Assembly: GCA_024704765.1 (NCBI GenBank)
Contig: JAKMXF010000222.1
Span: forward strand, 1,492,400-1,556,399
DNA: 64,000 nucleotides
Source: Oopsacas minuta
Lineage: Eukaryota; Porifera; Hexactinellida; Lyssacinosida; Leucopsacidae
Direction of reading: 5' to 3'
Shown here: positions 9,644-22,800 of the stretch, piece by piece
Numbering within the stretch: position 1 is the first letter of the stretch
Layout of the letters: the number at the start of each line of letters is the position of its first letter
Program-made: the position numbers and the translations under genes
Notes under the pieces: model-generated
Told to the model about the DNA's origin: nothing
Seen by the model: only the letters and a program-made list of their open reading frames with translations
The model's database searches: none

Positions 9644-12600
9644 ATGACTCAAGCATTGAATACTCAAAAGTCTGACACATTTGACAGAAAATGGTCTGAC
9701 ATAGTCCGGACCATCAGTAGTGTGATTAGGCTTGAGGGAGTAGATCGCAAGAAATGGAATGACAGTTTTTCTGACGTGTACGCATTGTGTATGCCTTATC
9801 CTGTCTCTTATGCTGATACTCTCAATAATTACCTTGAAAAGTTCTTTGAACAGCATGTCTTAAATATCAAATATGAACTGGATAGTTGTCATAGAATGTG
9901 AGATTATTTAATATGAGTATGGTATTCCATTATTGGAAGATTTGATATTTTCTATCTACTTTTAGACATTTACTAAACCAGTACAGTACTCAATGGAACA
10001 TGTTCAATGACGGTGTACGCTACCTGAACAGTCTATTCAGTGCTTTGAATAGCAGAAATGCTAAGAAAGGAATGTTTGACAGCAGACAAGCTAACCGTCT
10101 CCTCCTATCTCTATACGGACTCCTAGGAGATGAGAGCAAGCTAGAGGTTAGTAGCATGGCACTCAAATGCTGGAAAGAAAAACTGATAATCCCACTTAAT
10201 GAGAGATTAACAGAGGCTGTAATATTTGAGATGCAAAATGACCGTCAGGAGGTCACATACAGGACACAAATACACGTGAGTACGGCAAGCATAGTTGTAG
10301 ATTGATAATTCTGTCAGTATTGATATTACGTTATCGTAGGATCTGGTTAAATCGTACATAGAGGTGGAGGCTTGGCAAGTAATGGGACAGCTGTTCTACT
10401 ACACTCACAACCTGGAGGAATCTCTTCTGCGAGCAGAGCGGGATAATTACCGTAACGAAGCTGCAGCTAGGATATCAGACTCCAGCTCTACTATAGGAGA
10501 TTACATACAATGGGCACATAGACAACTCAAAACAGCTAGAGATTTCGGCAGACAGTATCTGCATGCTGGTACTCAGATAAAACTATGTAGAGAGATTGAG
10601 GATAGATTACTAGTTGATTATCTGGATAGACTTAAGGATGAAGCAGTACATCTTATTAACAAACAGGATTTTGAACAGCTCTCTGTCATGTACCGTCTAT
10701 TTAAAGATGTTCCAGAGGGATTGAGTGGGATCAGTGATCATTTACAGACGTTTGTTAATATTGTTGTTATTGTATTTACAGTACCCCCTTGGGAAACAAC
10801 AATTAGTACGCACTAACCGAGTTCTACTGTACTTTTGATTATACTGTATTGTTTAGTTACTACACAGAGCAAGGTATGAATGTTATACACAAACTTAAAA
10901 CTTCCAAGAACTACCAGGATTATATAACTAACTTTCTACGTATACACACTCGCTACCTAGAAATAACAACCGAATATTTCTCAGCTGATTCATACTCTAA
11001 GGAAGCTATGGATCATTCTCTAGAGAAGATCGTAAACTCTCCAGAATTCACCTGTGATGGAGCTAAAGCTGCTGAGATCCTGGCTAAGCAGTGTGACGCT
11101 ATTCTAAGGAAAGGATCTAAGATTGTATCAGAAGCAGAGGTGGATGAGCGTCTTACCCAGCTGGTAACTATATTCAGCTATGTAGATGGTAAAGATATAT
11201 TCCTTAGATTCTACTCACGCAATCTAGCTAACCGTCTCATTAACAGTACATACATATCTCAGGTAATATCATATTGAATGGACACAATTTGGGTGACGTC
11301 ATTATTAATGCGGTTTTAGGATTCTGAAGAGAATATGATACAGAAACTTAAAGCTTGTTGTGGGTATAGTTATACAAATAAACTTCAGAGGATGTTACAA
11401 GATATTCGTATTAGCGAAGATTTGAGAATTAAATTCCAATTAAAAGCTGGAGAGAAAAATATTCTTAAGGTTTGTCAGTTTATTAATTTCATAATATTGT
11501 CTTATTGACTGAATAGTAGGCCCCTTCCCTCGTGTAGTATCCAATTGTCAATAAGATGAGCTATATGGTAGATATGAGAATTTGATTTAATTTACGCATA
11601 GAAGCACGTTAGAGGATCGAGTAGTTGTAAAATTTCCAACCTTATTTATCCGTGGACCCCTCTGATATACTTCTATACAAACTATGCCTGTGTATATTTG
11701 TCTGTGGACCATCAAGGGGTCCATCGACCACAGGTTGTGAACCGCTGATTTATCGCATGTTATGCTTTGATTCCGTGTATGTAGAATGTGATTTTTGTTC
11801 TTCCCTCACCCAAGAGTGCAAAATTAACAAAAACGCACCAGCTACTACCGAGATAATATGTTATTCGTCATATATTTCATTTAATATAAAGCTATGAATA
11901 TAATTATTGTTATTTATTGAGTTCCTATGGAAGCTAAATATTGATTACGGAAAATAACTGATATTTTGGAGTATTTGTATATGTGCTACTTATTAGGTGT
12001 TGGTACTACAAAGTGGATCTTGGCCCATTCAGAGACGGACTGCGCCCTCATTCCAGCTACCAGAAGACCTAACTCCACTCTTGATGGGATTTGAGAATTT
12101 CTATCACTCACAGTTTTCAGGTAGAACTCTCCAATGGCTACACTATAGAAGTACTATGGAGGTATCCATGACTTATCTTAAGAATGTGCATGTAGTAGTT
12201 GCCACTACATACCAAGCCTCCATCCTGTTGCTATTCAACAAACAAGATAAAGTAACGCTAGAGGATATCATGCAATTATACTGTCTACCTGAAGAAGACG
12301 TTACCCGTACCCTAGCCTCGTTAGTAGAATCTAAAATATTACAGGAAGAATCTCAGCTAGGAGGCACTGAGTATTTATTAAATATGAACTACAGTAACAA
12401 ACATTTTAAATTCAAGATAGCCAGTACTATGTTGAAGGATACAGCCTCTGATAGAAACAATGTACACCATTCAATCAATGAAGACAGGAAGATATTCTTA
12501 CAGGCAGCGATAGTACGCATAATGAAAGCTAGAAAGGCACAGACACACAACCAATTAATCAGTGAAGTAGTAGAGCAGTCTAAGAGTCGTTTCCAGCCAA

Positions 12601-12698
12601 ATATTTCAATAATAAAGAAGTGTATAGAGTTGTTAATGGAGAAGCAGTACTTGGTGAGAGCTGAAGAAGATAAGACACTATACAGATACTGCGCTTAG
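9644..12698 (+). CDS. CUL2: Cullin-2, scaffold of a RING E3 ubiquitin ligase
   Basis: Six exons with consistent phases: 9644-9897, 9966-10275, 10340-10749, 10857-11262, 11320-11469 and 11997-12698. Together they give 743 aa (human CUL2 has 745). CUL2 bridges elongin B/C-receptor modules to RBX1. The N-terminal WNDSFSDVYALCMPYP is diagnostic for CUL2 over other cullins. The cullin-homology region shows AAEILAKQCDAILRKG, DSEENMIQKLKACCGY and F-S-G-R-T-L-Q-W-L-H-Y. The C terminus has INEDRKIFLQAAIVRIMKAR and ends in a winged helix (KKCIELLMEKQYLVRAE). The lysine of IVRIMKAR is the NEDD8 acceptor. Exon 5 is only 150 bp. Intron 5 (527 bp) is the one long intron and contains repeat-like sequence. 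The start codon follows TTCTAG by five bases. Confidence 0.96.
11470..11996. repeat. CUL2 intron 5 with hAT-like terminal sequence
   Basis: The only large CUL2 intron. Near 11735-11755 it contains CAGGTTGTGAACCGCTG, which resembles one end of a hAT transposon (the CAGTGGTT...AACCACTG type). I cannot find a matching left end, so this is a solo end or a decayed copy. Confidence 0.35.
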
Positions 12699-13858
12699 TT
12701 ATTAACTTAACATTTTAATATTTTGCATAAATATCATATATCAAGCTGTGGAGATATTTGTATTTTGTAATTGACAAAGTTAGGTTCAGAAATTAGACTC
12801 TTGAATTATTCATGCATGACACAATATAGCTTATTATTTATATTAAATTAGTTTTTACTAAACAAATCAAAGAAGACTAGTGTGGGGAACTCTACACCTT
12901 ATATTTACTCACTGTATCTACAGGAGACTCTCGTTAACACGAACACGTCAACACGGTTAATACGAATTTCCGGGTAAGACGAACAAAAAATTCCATAAAA
13001 TCAGATCCCTACAATGGTTATTCAATTGATATTACTCAGGATAAGGCGAACAAATTTTGACCTTCTAGTGAGTGGTGTACGTATAACAAACAAACAATTA
13101 AACAAATAACAATCGTGATTTTATAATATAGAAGTTACATGTTGACATATTGCAGCTGAATAAATGAAAAGGTATAGAATATACGCATAGGAACATCTCT
13201 GATGTCAGGTACACAACCAGAGGCCACTACGAGTATACATGCCTAATTTGGTTATCTCTAAAGGTGTGAACAGGAGAGTGAATACATAACAACCAAGCCC
13301 ACATTTTATTCCTGAGCCACTATACTATGGTATAGTTGGAACAGTAATTATGTACTAAATATGGAATTAATTACTACAATGCTGATGGAATCATATTAAT
13401 TTCTGCTAATTCATTACAATCTTAGAAATGTTATAAAATATGTATTCGTATTCTGATACAATTGAGTCACAGTTACTGTAATGTGAGACCAGTTACCAGT
13501 ATTTGGTATGTATTTGTAATTGCACGAATTAACTTAATTTCGTCGCGATTATTAGCTGTGCTTGGAAGTTATTTCTCTGTTACATAGGATTCCAGGTAAT
13601 ATTCTGGTAACACTATTTATTACATTATTCATGAGCCAGGATAATTATGTTAATCATTGATATTGCGGCTGATTACCAAAGATAGGCAAATATCTGAAAG
13701 AACTGCTCAGTGTTATTAATAAGCTAGCGTTCTATGCTCAATTAAACCCAAATTGAATTTTTCAGACTATTTGTAGGATTATCCTCCTTTTTAACAATTA
13801 GGATTGAAAACTGACTTTAACATTTCACACCCAAGATACGTTATTATAGGTTGATAAT
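12699..13858. repeat. CUL2-ILRUN intergenic region with pogo-like relic
   Basis: No gene is seen. Around 12920-13070 short phrases such as CTCGTTAACACGAACACG and CAGGATAAGGCGAACAAA resemble ends of pogo/Tigger MITEs, also seen near 33020, 42085 and 51620-53040. Near 13085-13130 there is a weak copy of the AACAAACAAACAATT...TTTATAATATAG dispersed repeat. Confidence 0.35.
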
Positions 13859-16800
13859 ATGGAAGTTGACGATTTAGAACAACAACTTCTTTCCCAGTTC
13901 AGATCTCTAGCCACTAGCGATAGAGATGTATTGATTACACAATTTCAAAAACTAATTGACGGACAAATGACAGACAGAGGTTGTGAATTCTTTCTAGACA
14001 TGACAAATTGGTGAGTTTTAATTATTTGAATTTATTCTGATATCCTACCAGCTGTTATCCTTTATTCCTCGTATTTTATATTTAGGAATTTACAAGTGAG
14101 TTACATATATCTGGATAGTTACACATGTCTGAATAAGAATTCTATCAACTCTTGTTAGGCTGCTGCTTGTGCTTATTATGATTATCAAGGTCATAACCAG
14201 TCCCTACCTGAAATGTCCCTTGTTGAAGATGTCACGATAGGAGAAGGAGAGTCTATAACTCCCAGTACACCATTCTCTAAAGTTTGGAGATTACAAAACA
14301 GAGGTTAGTTTATTCTGAGACATCAAATAATTTCAGAATTATTACGAATACATTTAATAACATTATTTTCTAGGTTGTGAAGCCTGGCCTCCAGGCTGCA
14401 GTATCAATTTTTGTTTAGGCCACAAATTCGGTGGAATAGATTACTTACCACTGCCTACCCTTGAGCCCTTAGAAGTGACAGAAGTGAGGGTATGTATGGT
14501 TTCTCCGCCGGAGTCAGGTATATTCAGTGGTCAATGGAGGATGAAGACTGCTGCTGGAAATATATGTGGAGGTTTGTGATTGTATTTGTATATTTTGTTG
14601 ATATTTCGTTGTTAGTGATTAATTTTTATATATTTTAACCGAGAAATCTGCAAGTAATCGCGAAAGGGGCCCTTGGCTCCTCTGAAAAGTGCCCGTTAGT
14701 GAGCTTGTATCCCTATATACTGCTCTAATGACAATAGTGTTTGATCTGGAAATTGTCTAAAGGACTCAGAGTTGGAAACGTGTTGTATAATTCCTCTAAT
14801 ATTAAGTTTATTTATTAGCATAGAATGCTTAATGAAATATGCTATTATCTGAGAATATTAAACCCACAGAAAAGATCACTAATGAAGGTCGGAAAATCAG
14901 GAGTGCAGCTCGAGCTCTCCATATTCCACCCAGTTACCCTGATTAGCTGTTAGAATATAATTCTCTATCATCTTTGTAATATCACCACAAATGTTTGCAG
15001 ATATAGATCTGAAATGTGGTTATATCAAATAGATCCTACAGCTACAACACATAACAGATTACCCTGACTAGCAATCAATGTGATAAATATATCTACTGAC
15101 TGCAGTCGACATCTTGTATGAGTTGTATCTCTAACCCTCTGAGGAAATCTAATCTGTATTAATGGTGTAACTTTGAGGGTGATCACGTTAGAGATAGCAA
15201 ACATTGTTTCGATGCAAATATTGTCACCTTTGTTATGTGAGTATTACAATGCTCTATCTTAATATATGCTATAATCCTTGCTCTTTGCTCTAAATAGATC
15301 TAACTTTATGGAGACTAATGAGTTTCTGCAAACTTTCCTTCCAATACTACTAGCTAGTGTTCATGGTTGAATATTTGTCCACTGTCACGATTTTAGAATA
15401 AACGGCCTTGATCTTGATTTCATTTTCAAAATATTATACAATGTTCTTGATATGTGTATATCGCACCTGTCTTAATAGGTAACATGTGTTACGATAGTAT
15501 TATACCAGTTCTATGTAGATAGAAAATTGTATAGTTCAATATAGTACGTATAGTTTACTATAGCCTTTTGGCTATTGTTGACAGAATAATAGATTCTTCC
15601 GGGAGCCGCACATTAACGTACAAGCAGGATTAGAGAATATGATCAAATATGAATATATAACTGAATACCCCGCACTATGTTGATGTAAAAATATAACTAG
15701 ACGACAAAAGGTGTGAAATGTTATGTTTACATACATTGGCGTAATCCGTTCGAAAAAGTGGGGGGATGATGTATTATGCTATAATTATCAATAAAGGTAT
15801 AAATTCAAGATTTAGTAATTGTGGTGTCAGAAGTACACAAGGCTATCTACAACTCCTTGAAAAGACTTGAAAAGAAGTCAGATATTTTGATACGTTTCTG
15901 CTTAAATGCCATAGAAAACGATTATAAAATTATAATTATATTTAATATTTTAGTTCTGTTACAAATACTCTAATTATAGAATTCTATTGACATAATTATG
16001 ACAAAGATTTGCTTTAAAAGTCTTCGGAATATACTCCTTTAGAGTATCCTCTGACCCAAATGGGGGGGGGATATATGTATGCAGCATTCCCCCGCCCAAA
16101 AAGCGGGGGGATGATTGTATGGAGCATCCCCCGGGATTTACGCCCATGTTTACATATGTACTCCCGAAAATGTATATATGTTCCGTTTTTCATATATTTA
16201 AAGTACTTAGCGCATGCGCTGAATTAATGGCATAGTACTTTAGTATAATAGATACACATTTGTAAGTAATTATTATTTATCAGTTAATGTTTACATTTTA
16301 TGTTCTGTTAGCACCAGAGAATTTGATATTTGGAACTTCTACTCGGGTTTCAACTCGATGACTAACTGAAATCTAGCTTATTGAAGTATGATAATTATAA
16401 TTAATAAACATCTCAATGCACAGTGGTATAATCCTAGACATCCCTTTTCAAACAGTCATTTCAAAAAATTCAGAGACATTAGTGGATTAGTTTAGGGTTG
16501 AATTTCTAATTAGACATGTTTCTTGGGATATCTTATGATCCAGTGACACACTTAACATATATACAAACATTTCTTGTTTCAAATAAAGCTAAAGTCACCA
16601 AATGCCTAAAATTACTTAAGGGAACGCTAAAGAGTATCTTTTTACAGCTGTGAGAATGTGGGGATCGTTTTCACCTGGAGAAGTTTGGTAAGCATTATGG
16701 TAAAGAGCCTTTCAAAGAGGTTATTAATGCTCATCGAGGGTAAATTGAAAGATCATTGATCGCTTCTTTCAATTCTACGAATAGGACACCTCTTGAACCT

Positions 16801-19800
16801 ACCCTGCCAGCTCTACAGCTCATCAGATGTTGCTGAACCAGATTTAGCTAATTTGCTTAACTCTAACATCGACCCCGCCGATTTTACAATGGAAAAATTA
16901 CGCAAAGTACTTAACTTTGCATTGAGATGTTATTTTGATGTTTATTAACTATCATACGTCAACAAGCTAGATGTCAGTTAGTCATCGAGTTGAAACCGAG
17001 TAGAAGTTCCAAATATCAAATTCTCTGGTGCTAACAGAACATAAAATGTAAACATTAACTGATAAATAATAATTATATAATAATCCAAAAAATGGCTGAA
17101 TTAATTAATAATTACTTACAAATGTGTATCTATTATACTAAATTACTATGCCATTAATTTAATTTCACCGCATTCGCTGAGTACTTTTAAATACCGCCGT
17201 TTTTTATGTTAATTGGACTGCGACTGGTAGATTTCGCACGGCCATGCAGGCTGACTGACGGACGTACAGACTTCGCACATAACCCATGCAATGTAACTTC
17301 TCCCTATAGGAGCTGTAATATAGTATTAATTTCCACCTTATTGATATCATATTTTTCTGACATGAATATGCATGGTGTAATTGATATCCAATTATCCATA
17401 CATACTTACAATCTACCACGTTAGCTATTTGCTCTTGTGTTATAGAGAATTGGATACTCCCATTCCGCATAACTGAGTATCCATTTGGCGTTAAATCCAT
17501 AAGGTGGAGAATATTATACTCCCAGCAAAATTTGAGTATATAAATGTGTGTTAGGCATACACATCTTTAAGTACTTATATGTGTATAGCTACCCTTTTAA
17601 ATTCCACTAAAAAGTTAAATGGCTCTTTTCATTGTCATCTATGCGATATCTTGCATCATCTGCTTTGCGTATAGTATTCCCATACCTGCGGATTCTACCA
17701 CCACCAACTCTTGGCTAGATGGCACTACCAAAGAATTATTGTTTAATTTTATAACATCTTTACATGAGGGAGTATATCCTCATTATCAGTTGAATTATTC
17801 TCTTGAGTGTGATGCCTGTATAAAGATTGTTGATTATATAATTGCTGATGCGTCTAGCAGAAAAGTATTTAATGACGACCTCCTTAATTTCATGACTAGT
17901 ACTTGTATCGAAATATTGAGTATAAAAGAATATAATGGTAAAGCAATGTGTCCTAACATTACAAAGTTCTACGGTCCAATCCTATGGTATAGTATTGTGA
18001 ATAGTGAGTTTTCTGGTGAAAATATTTGTCAGCATTTGTATCTTTGTCCTAAAAAAAAAGAGAAAGATACTCCATGGATTCCACAAACTCCTCCTGAACC
18101 AAGTTACCGAATAACAAATCCGAACTCTCCAATATTGCCCAAGTCGAATACTGATGACGCTTCAATAATTAAGTTCTTACACATTTCAGATTTCCATTTA
18201 GACCTGGAATTTAAACAGGGTGCTCCCTCTACCTGTGATTTCTTCTTGTGCTGTCATGCCTCAATGACAGGTAGCAATCCTGCTGGAAAATATGGAGCAT
18301 ATGGATGTGATCTGCCAATGACAACAGCTAATCTTGTGTTGAACCGTTTGGGAACGCTGCCAGGTATCGATTTCGTTGTCTATGGAGGTGATAACCCGCC
18401 TCACGATATGTGGGCGGAGACTGAAGAGAGTCAAATGGTTGTAGAGGCTCTTGTGATAAAAATGTTCAAAGAAAACTTCCCAAACACATCCATCTATCCT
18501 GTTCTTGGTAATCACGAGTCCTATCCTGAGAGTGAATACCTGCAATCTCTCTACATGAATCAGACTGAAGCGCTGGCACGTATGTGGAGCACTTGGGCTC
18601 ACTTCCCTGATAGTGCGATTAAGTCAATGGGTCACGGAGGATACTATAGTGTAATTATTAAACCTAAACTCAGACTAATAGCTTATAACTCAGATTACGG
18701 ATATCTCTTTAACTTCTACGCTCTGCTCAATCACAAGAACCCTGCTTACGAAGAGCACACTAAATGGCTACATAATACACTAACATATGCTAAGAATAAT
18801 GGAGAGAAGGTGCTCTTGGTGGCACATGTTCCTCCTGGTATTGGTACAACTTCTGCTGAATATGGAGAATGGTTCATCAATGCTACTAAACCATTTTCTG
18901 ATATTATCGTTGGACAGTTATTTGGTCACACCCATCAAGATCATTTCAAAGTTGTCCAACAGAATGGGAAGCCTTTTGGATCTATATTGATTACTCCCTC
19001 AATCACAACATTCGCGCATCAGAATCCGTCTTTTAGAATTTACTCTATGGATCCAACAACCTACGAAATTCTAGATTACGAACAGTATTTCTTGAACCTT
19101 ACAAAAGCTAATGTTATTGCGAAGGAAGGCAAAACACCACAATTTGAACTAAACTATTCTGCTAAGAAATTGTATGGAATGAAAGATCTCAGTCCTGATT
19201 CATGGTGGAGTCTTGTTAATCGATTCAAAACAAATTCTACACTACTCCTAAAATATGTTGACAATGTGTATGCTAGGAGTAAAGTACCATCTTGTGATGC
19301 CAATTGTAAGAAGATGACAATTTGTGAATGTGAGTACACAAATTATCTTGATGCGGAGGAATGCTCTTTTAATTAGACCCCTTGCGTAACCTGGTTAGAC
19401 TGATTAGATATATCATTGATTTAATAACCAGAATGACTAATCGTTTCATTTATCAAACTTATACGTGATTATATGTGTGAACTATTATGTGTACAAATTA
19501 TCCGAATTAACACATTTGTAATATACTATAGTATTGAACAATATCGTGTCTAATAATACTCTTCTGTTATGTAGTAATAGTAATCAGGGCCAGTGTGCCG
19601 AACTTAATAAAAACTTGAACGATCCAGGGGAGCTAAGAAATGGTTCGACGCATATGTTAGTTTCAGTATTCTACTATAACTATTGAAAAGTATATAAACC
19701 CCTGCTGGCCTATTTCAGCTTTTTATCCTGTATGATCTTTCCTTTTGACTAGAAAACTAACGAATATACAAAAGCAAACAAACACAAAACACACCTTCAT

Positions 19801-22800
19801 TGGGTATTTATAGTAGGATTTTAATTTAATTAGTAAAATCTTACAATACAAACATAAATCTTACAATACAAACATACATCTTACAATACAAACATACATC
19901 TTACAATACAAACATAAATCTTACAATACAAACATACATCTTACAATACAAACATACATCTTACAATACAAACATACATCTTACAATACAAACATACATC
20001 TTACAATACAAACATACATCTTACAATACAAACATACATCTTACAATACAAACATACATCTTACAATACAAACATACATCTTACAATACAAACATACATC
20101 TTACAATACAAACATACATCTTACAATACAAACATACATCTTACAATACAAACATACATCTTACATAAACAATTAATACATTTTATGAAACCTACTTTGA
20201 ATAAATAAATTAGCTATCCATCATGCCCAAAATTCGTAGGACCAAAAAACGACCTCCTGAAGGATGGGAACTGATCGAACCCACGCTGGACGAGCTGGAT
20301 AAGAAAATGCAAGACGCAGAGATGGACCCTCACGAGGGAAAGAGAAAGTGTGAATCTCTCTGGCCGATTCTTAAAGTTCATCACCAGAAATCACGCTATT
20401 TATATGATTTGTACTTCCGCCGTAGAGCAATCTCTCGGGAACTCTATGATTACTGCATAGCCCAGGGATACGCAGATGCGAACCTAATCGCAAAATGGAA
20501 GAAACCTGGCTACGAGAATCTCTGTTGCCTTAAATGTATCCAAGCAAGAGACACAAACTTCGGCACTGCATGTATATGCCGTGTCCCTAAGAGCAAGCTA
20601 GAAGAAGGAAAGATAGTCGAGTGCATTAGTTGTGGTTGTAGAGGTTGTTCAGGCTGAATACTCTACTCTATTGGATGGAATTCCAATTTATTTCATTTGA
20701 CTTCTATTTGTGCTACTATTAACTTCTCATTAAACAAACTTCCTTACTAAAATACCTTTTAATTCATTGGCCCAAAGTTGGGAAGGGAGGCCCGATCAAC
20801 TCTAATCTATATTATTAAATTGCTATTGTTGTCTGTTTGTCCGTTGTCAAGGAAAGGATTTATGGAATGTTGTATCGAATTCGTATTTATCAATTCTGAG
20901 ATGTCGCATACTTTTGTATTTATCGTGTTTATCAAGAAAGTAAAACATTCAATAAAATTGAGTAAATGTATCGAATATGCTAAATCCAAATTTTACACTT
21001 TTGAATTATTCACATGTAATGGGAATGCATTAGTAATCAGCTGTTTATTCTTGTATGTACTATTCGTATAATCTCATACAATTATGTATTTGTGATAAAC
21101 CTGATTACACATCAACTTTCATATTTACAGAGAATTTTTGCTAGAAGTTGAGTTCTCTCAAACAATTTATGTTTCTGGTCAAGTATCGCTTCCTCTAGCA
21201 TTTTTGCCTCACTTATCAGCTGATCCAATCTCTGTAGACATAGTTCTTCAAACTCCTCCCCCTCAGTTAAGAATTCACTCCATTTATGAATTATTTCCCT
21301 CGAGCTCTCTTCCACTGATCGTATCACTGTTTCTACTTTTTTCCTTAGAATAGCAGGGTCTATTTGTATCGTTTCTTCTTCTGTTTGGACTATTTCACCT
21401 GAAGTAATGTCATAATTCACCGATCCCATCTCCCCACCTGTACCGGTTAATACATTTTGATCGTCTATGGGTTGATCCCCGTTACTTAGCGTTAACTCAG
21501 GCTCTCCATTCGGATCAACTATGATATTCTCCGCCATAATAATCACGTATAATTTCAGAGAGCACTATTTCTCTTTTATTTATTATCAGAGAATTATTCT
21601 ATAATGAAAGCCAGATTGTACAATTTTGTTATTTTACAATTGAGATTTTTGACAAATTATTAATTGTGAGATATTTGCTATTCCTAGTTGGTCACCTAAA
21701 TTCGTCCATTTACAAATATCTGGGCGTGAACTATGTAATACACGATCTGGGTTTATTAATTAGGACACTATCAATCAGTACCGGATTTAAGAGTTTTCGG
21801 AGTGTGCGGCCGAACAGGGCCCCCACAACTCAACGTCATTAATTTTATTCAGACTGTAATTCTACTTTAATCACTATAAATCTTATGCTAGAAACCTTTG
21901 AGTTGTCCACATCAAATTCCAACCTGATTAATGATTTTGCGACCAGGAAAGCACGCTGATCTTATAGAGTAATTATAGTTATTATGTTCATGATATATTT
22001 TGTGTAACTAAATAATGAGAGGACAAGTCCTGCCACGCTGCCACTGGGCGAAATAGGCCTTCAGCTAGGGGGTACTAGTTATAGGGTTGAATTTTACATA
22101 TGCAAAATTTGAATACAATAAATACAAGCATTCTAAATTAAGGAATGGGGACAGGTGGCCGAACCGTGACGGCTTTGAATTGGCTTCAGGGCCCCGGGAA
22201 TTGCTTTCGAACAGGGCCCCACATACCTAAATCCGGCACTGCTATCAATATAAACTTACTTATCCTCAGCATGGTGCATACGTACACGAAACAACTATGT
22301 TACACAACTGTTGCATGCAGAGAGCGTTTTAAAGGTTCGATACTATCTATCAGAAATGTATTTGATGATGTGGGATTTTGATCGAGAAATATCCTTATTT
22401 AATATCCTAATTTGTTTTTATAAATTTACATACATACTCCAGTTATCAAGCAAAGCAATGCATAGTCAGGTTGAAATATAGTTGCGTTTACAAAGGACGC
22501 ATTAATTATCCCAGTATATTTATTGGGAATTATTGAATTGGGTTATCCAATATTATCCTAGATACGTATCCGTATTACAACTTGACCTTCAATACTAACA
22601 CGAATTCCTATCTACTTATGTTGCAATATGCAACTGGTGAATGAAGTATAATAAGTTGCAGTCATTGCTAGAGAAATACTGAGTATCCTAGAGGGGGACA
22701 TGATAAAACAAATGTGAAACAGATTCTCCATTGTGTATCCGTCTGATAGCTTCTGCTAGCATTTTACTGATGTCAATAACCTTTATTTTGCTAGACGTCT

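Larger units (their letters stand above)
14572..17618. other. First part of ILRUN intron 4, no gene
   Basis: No supported coding frame. It contains two transposon-like structures (15738-16147 and 16197-17191) and a dispersed-repeat copy (17206-17320). The rest is AT-rich intronic sequence. The SMPD promoter must lie near its end. Confidence 0.5.

Noticed and set aside
11652..11897. 81-codon frame in CUL2 intron 5
   Set aside because: It lies within a well-supported intron and overlaps repeat-like DNA.
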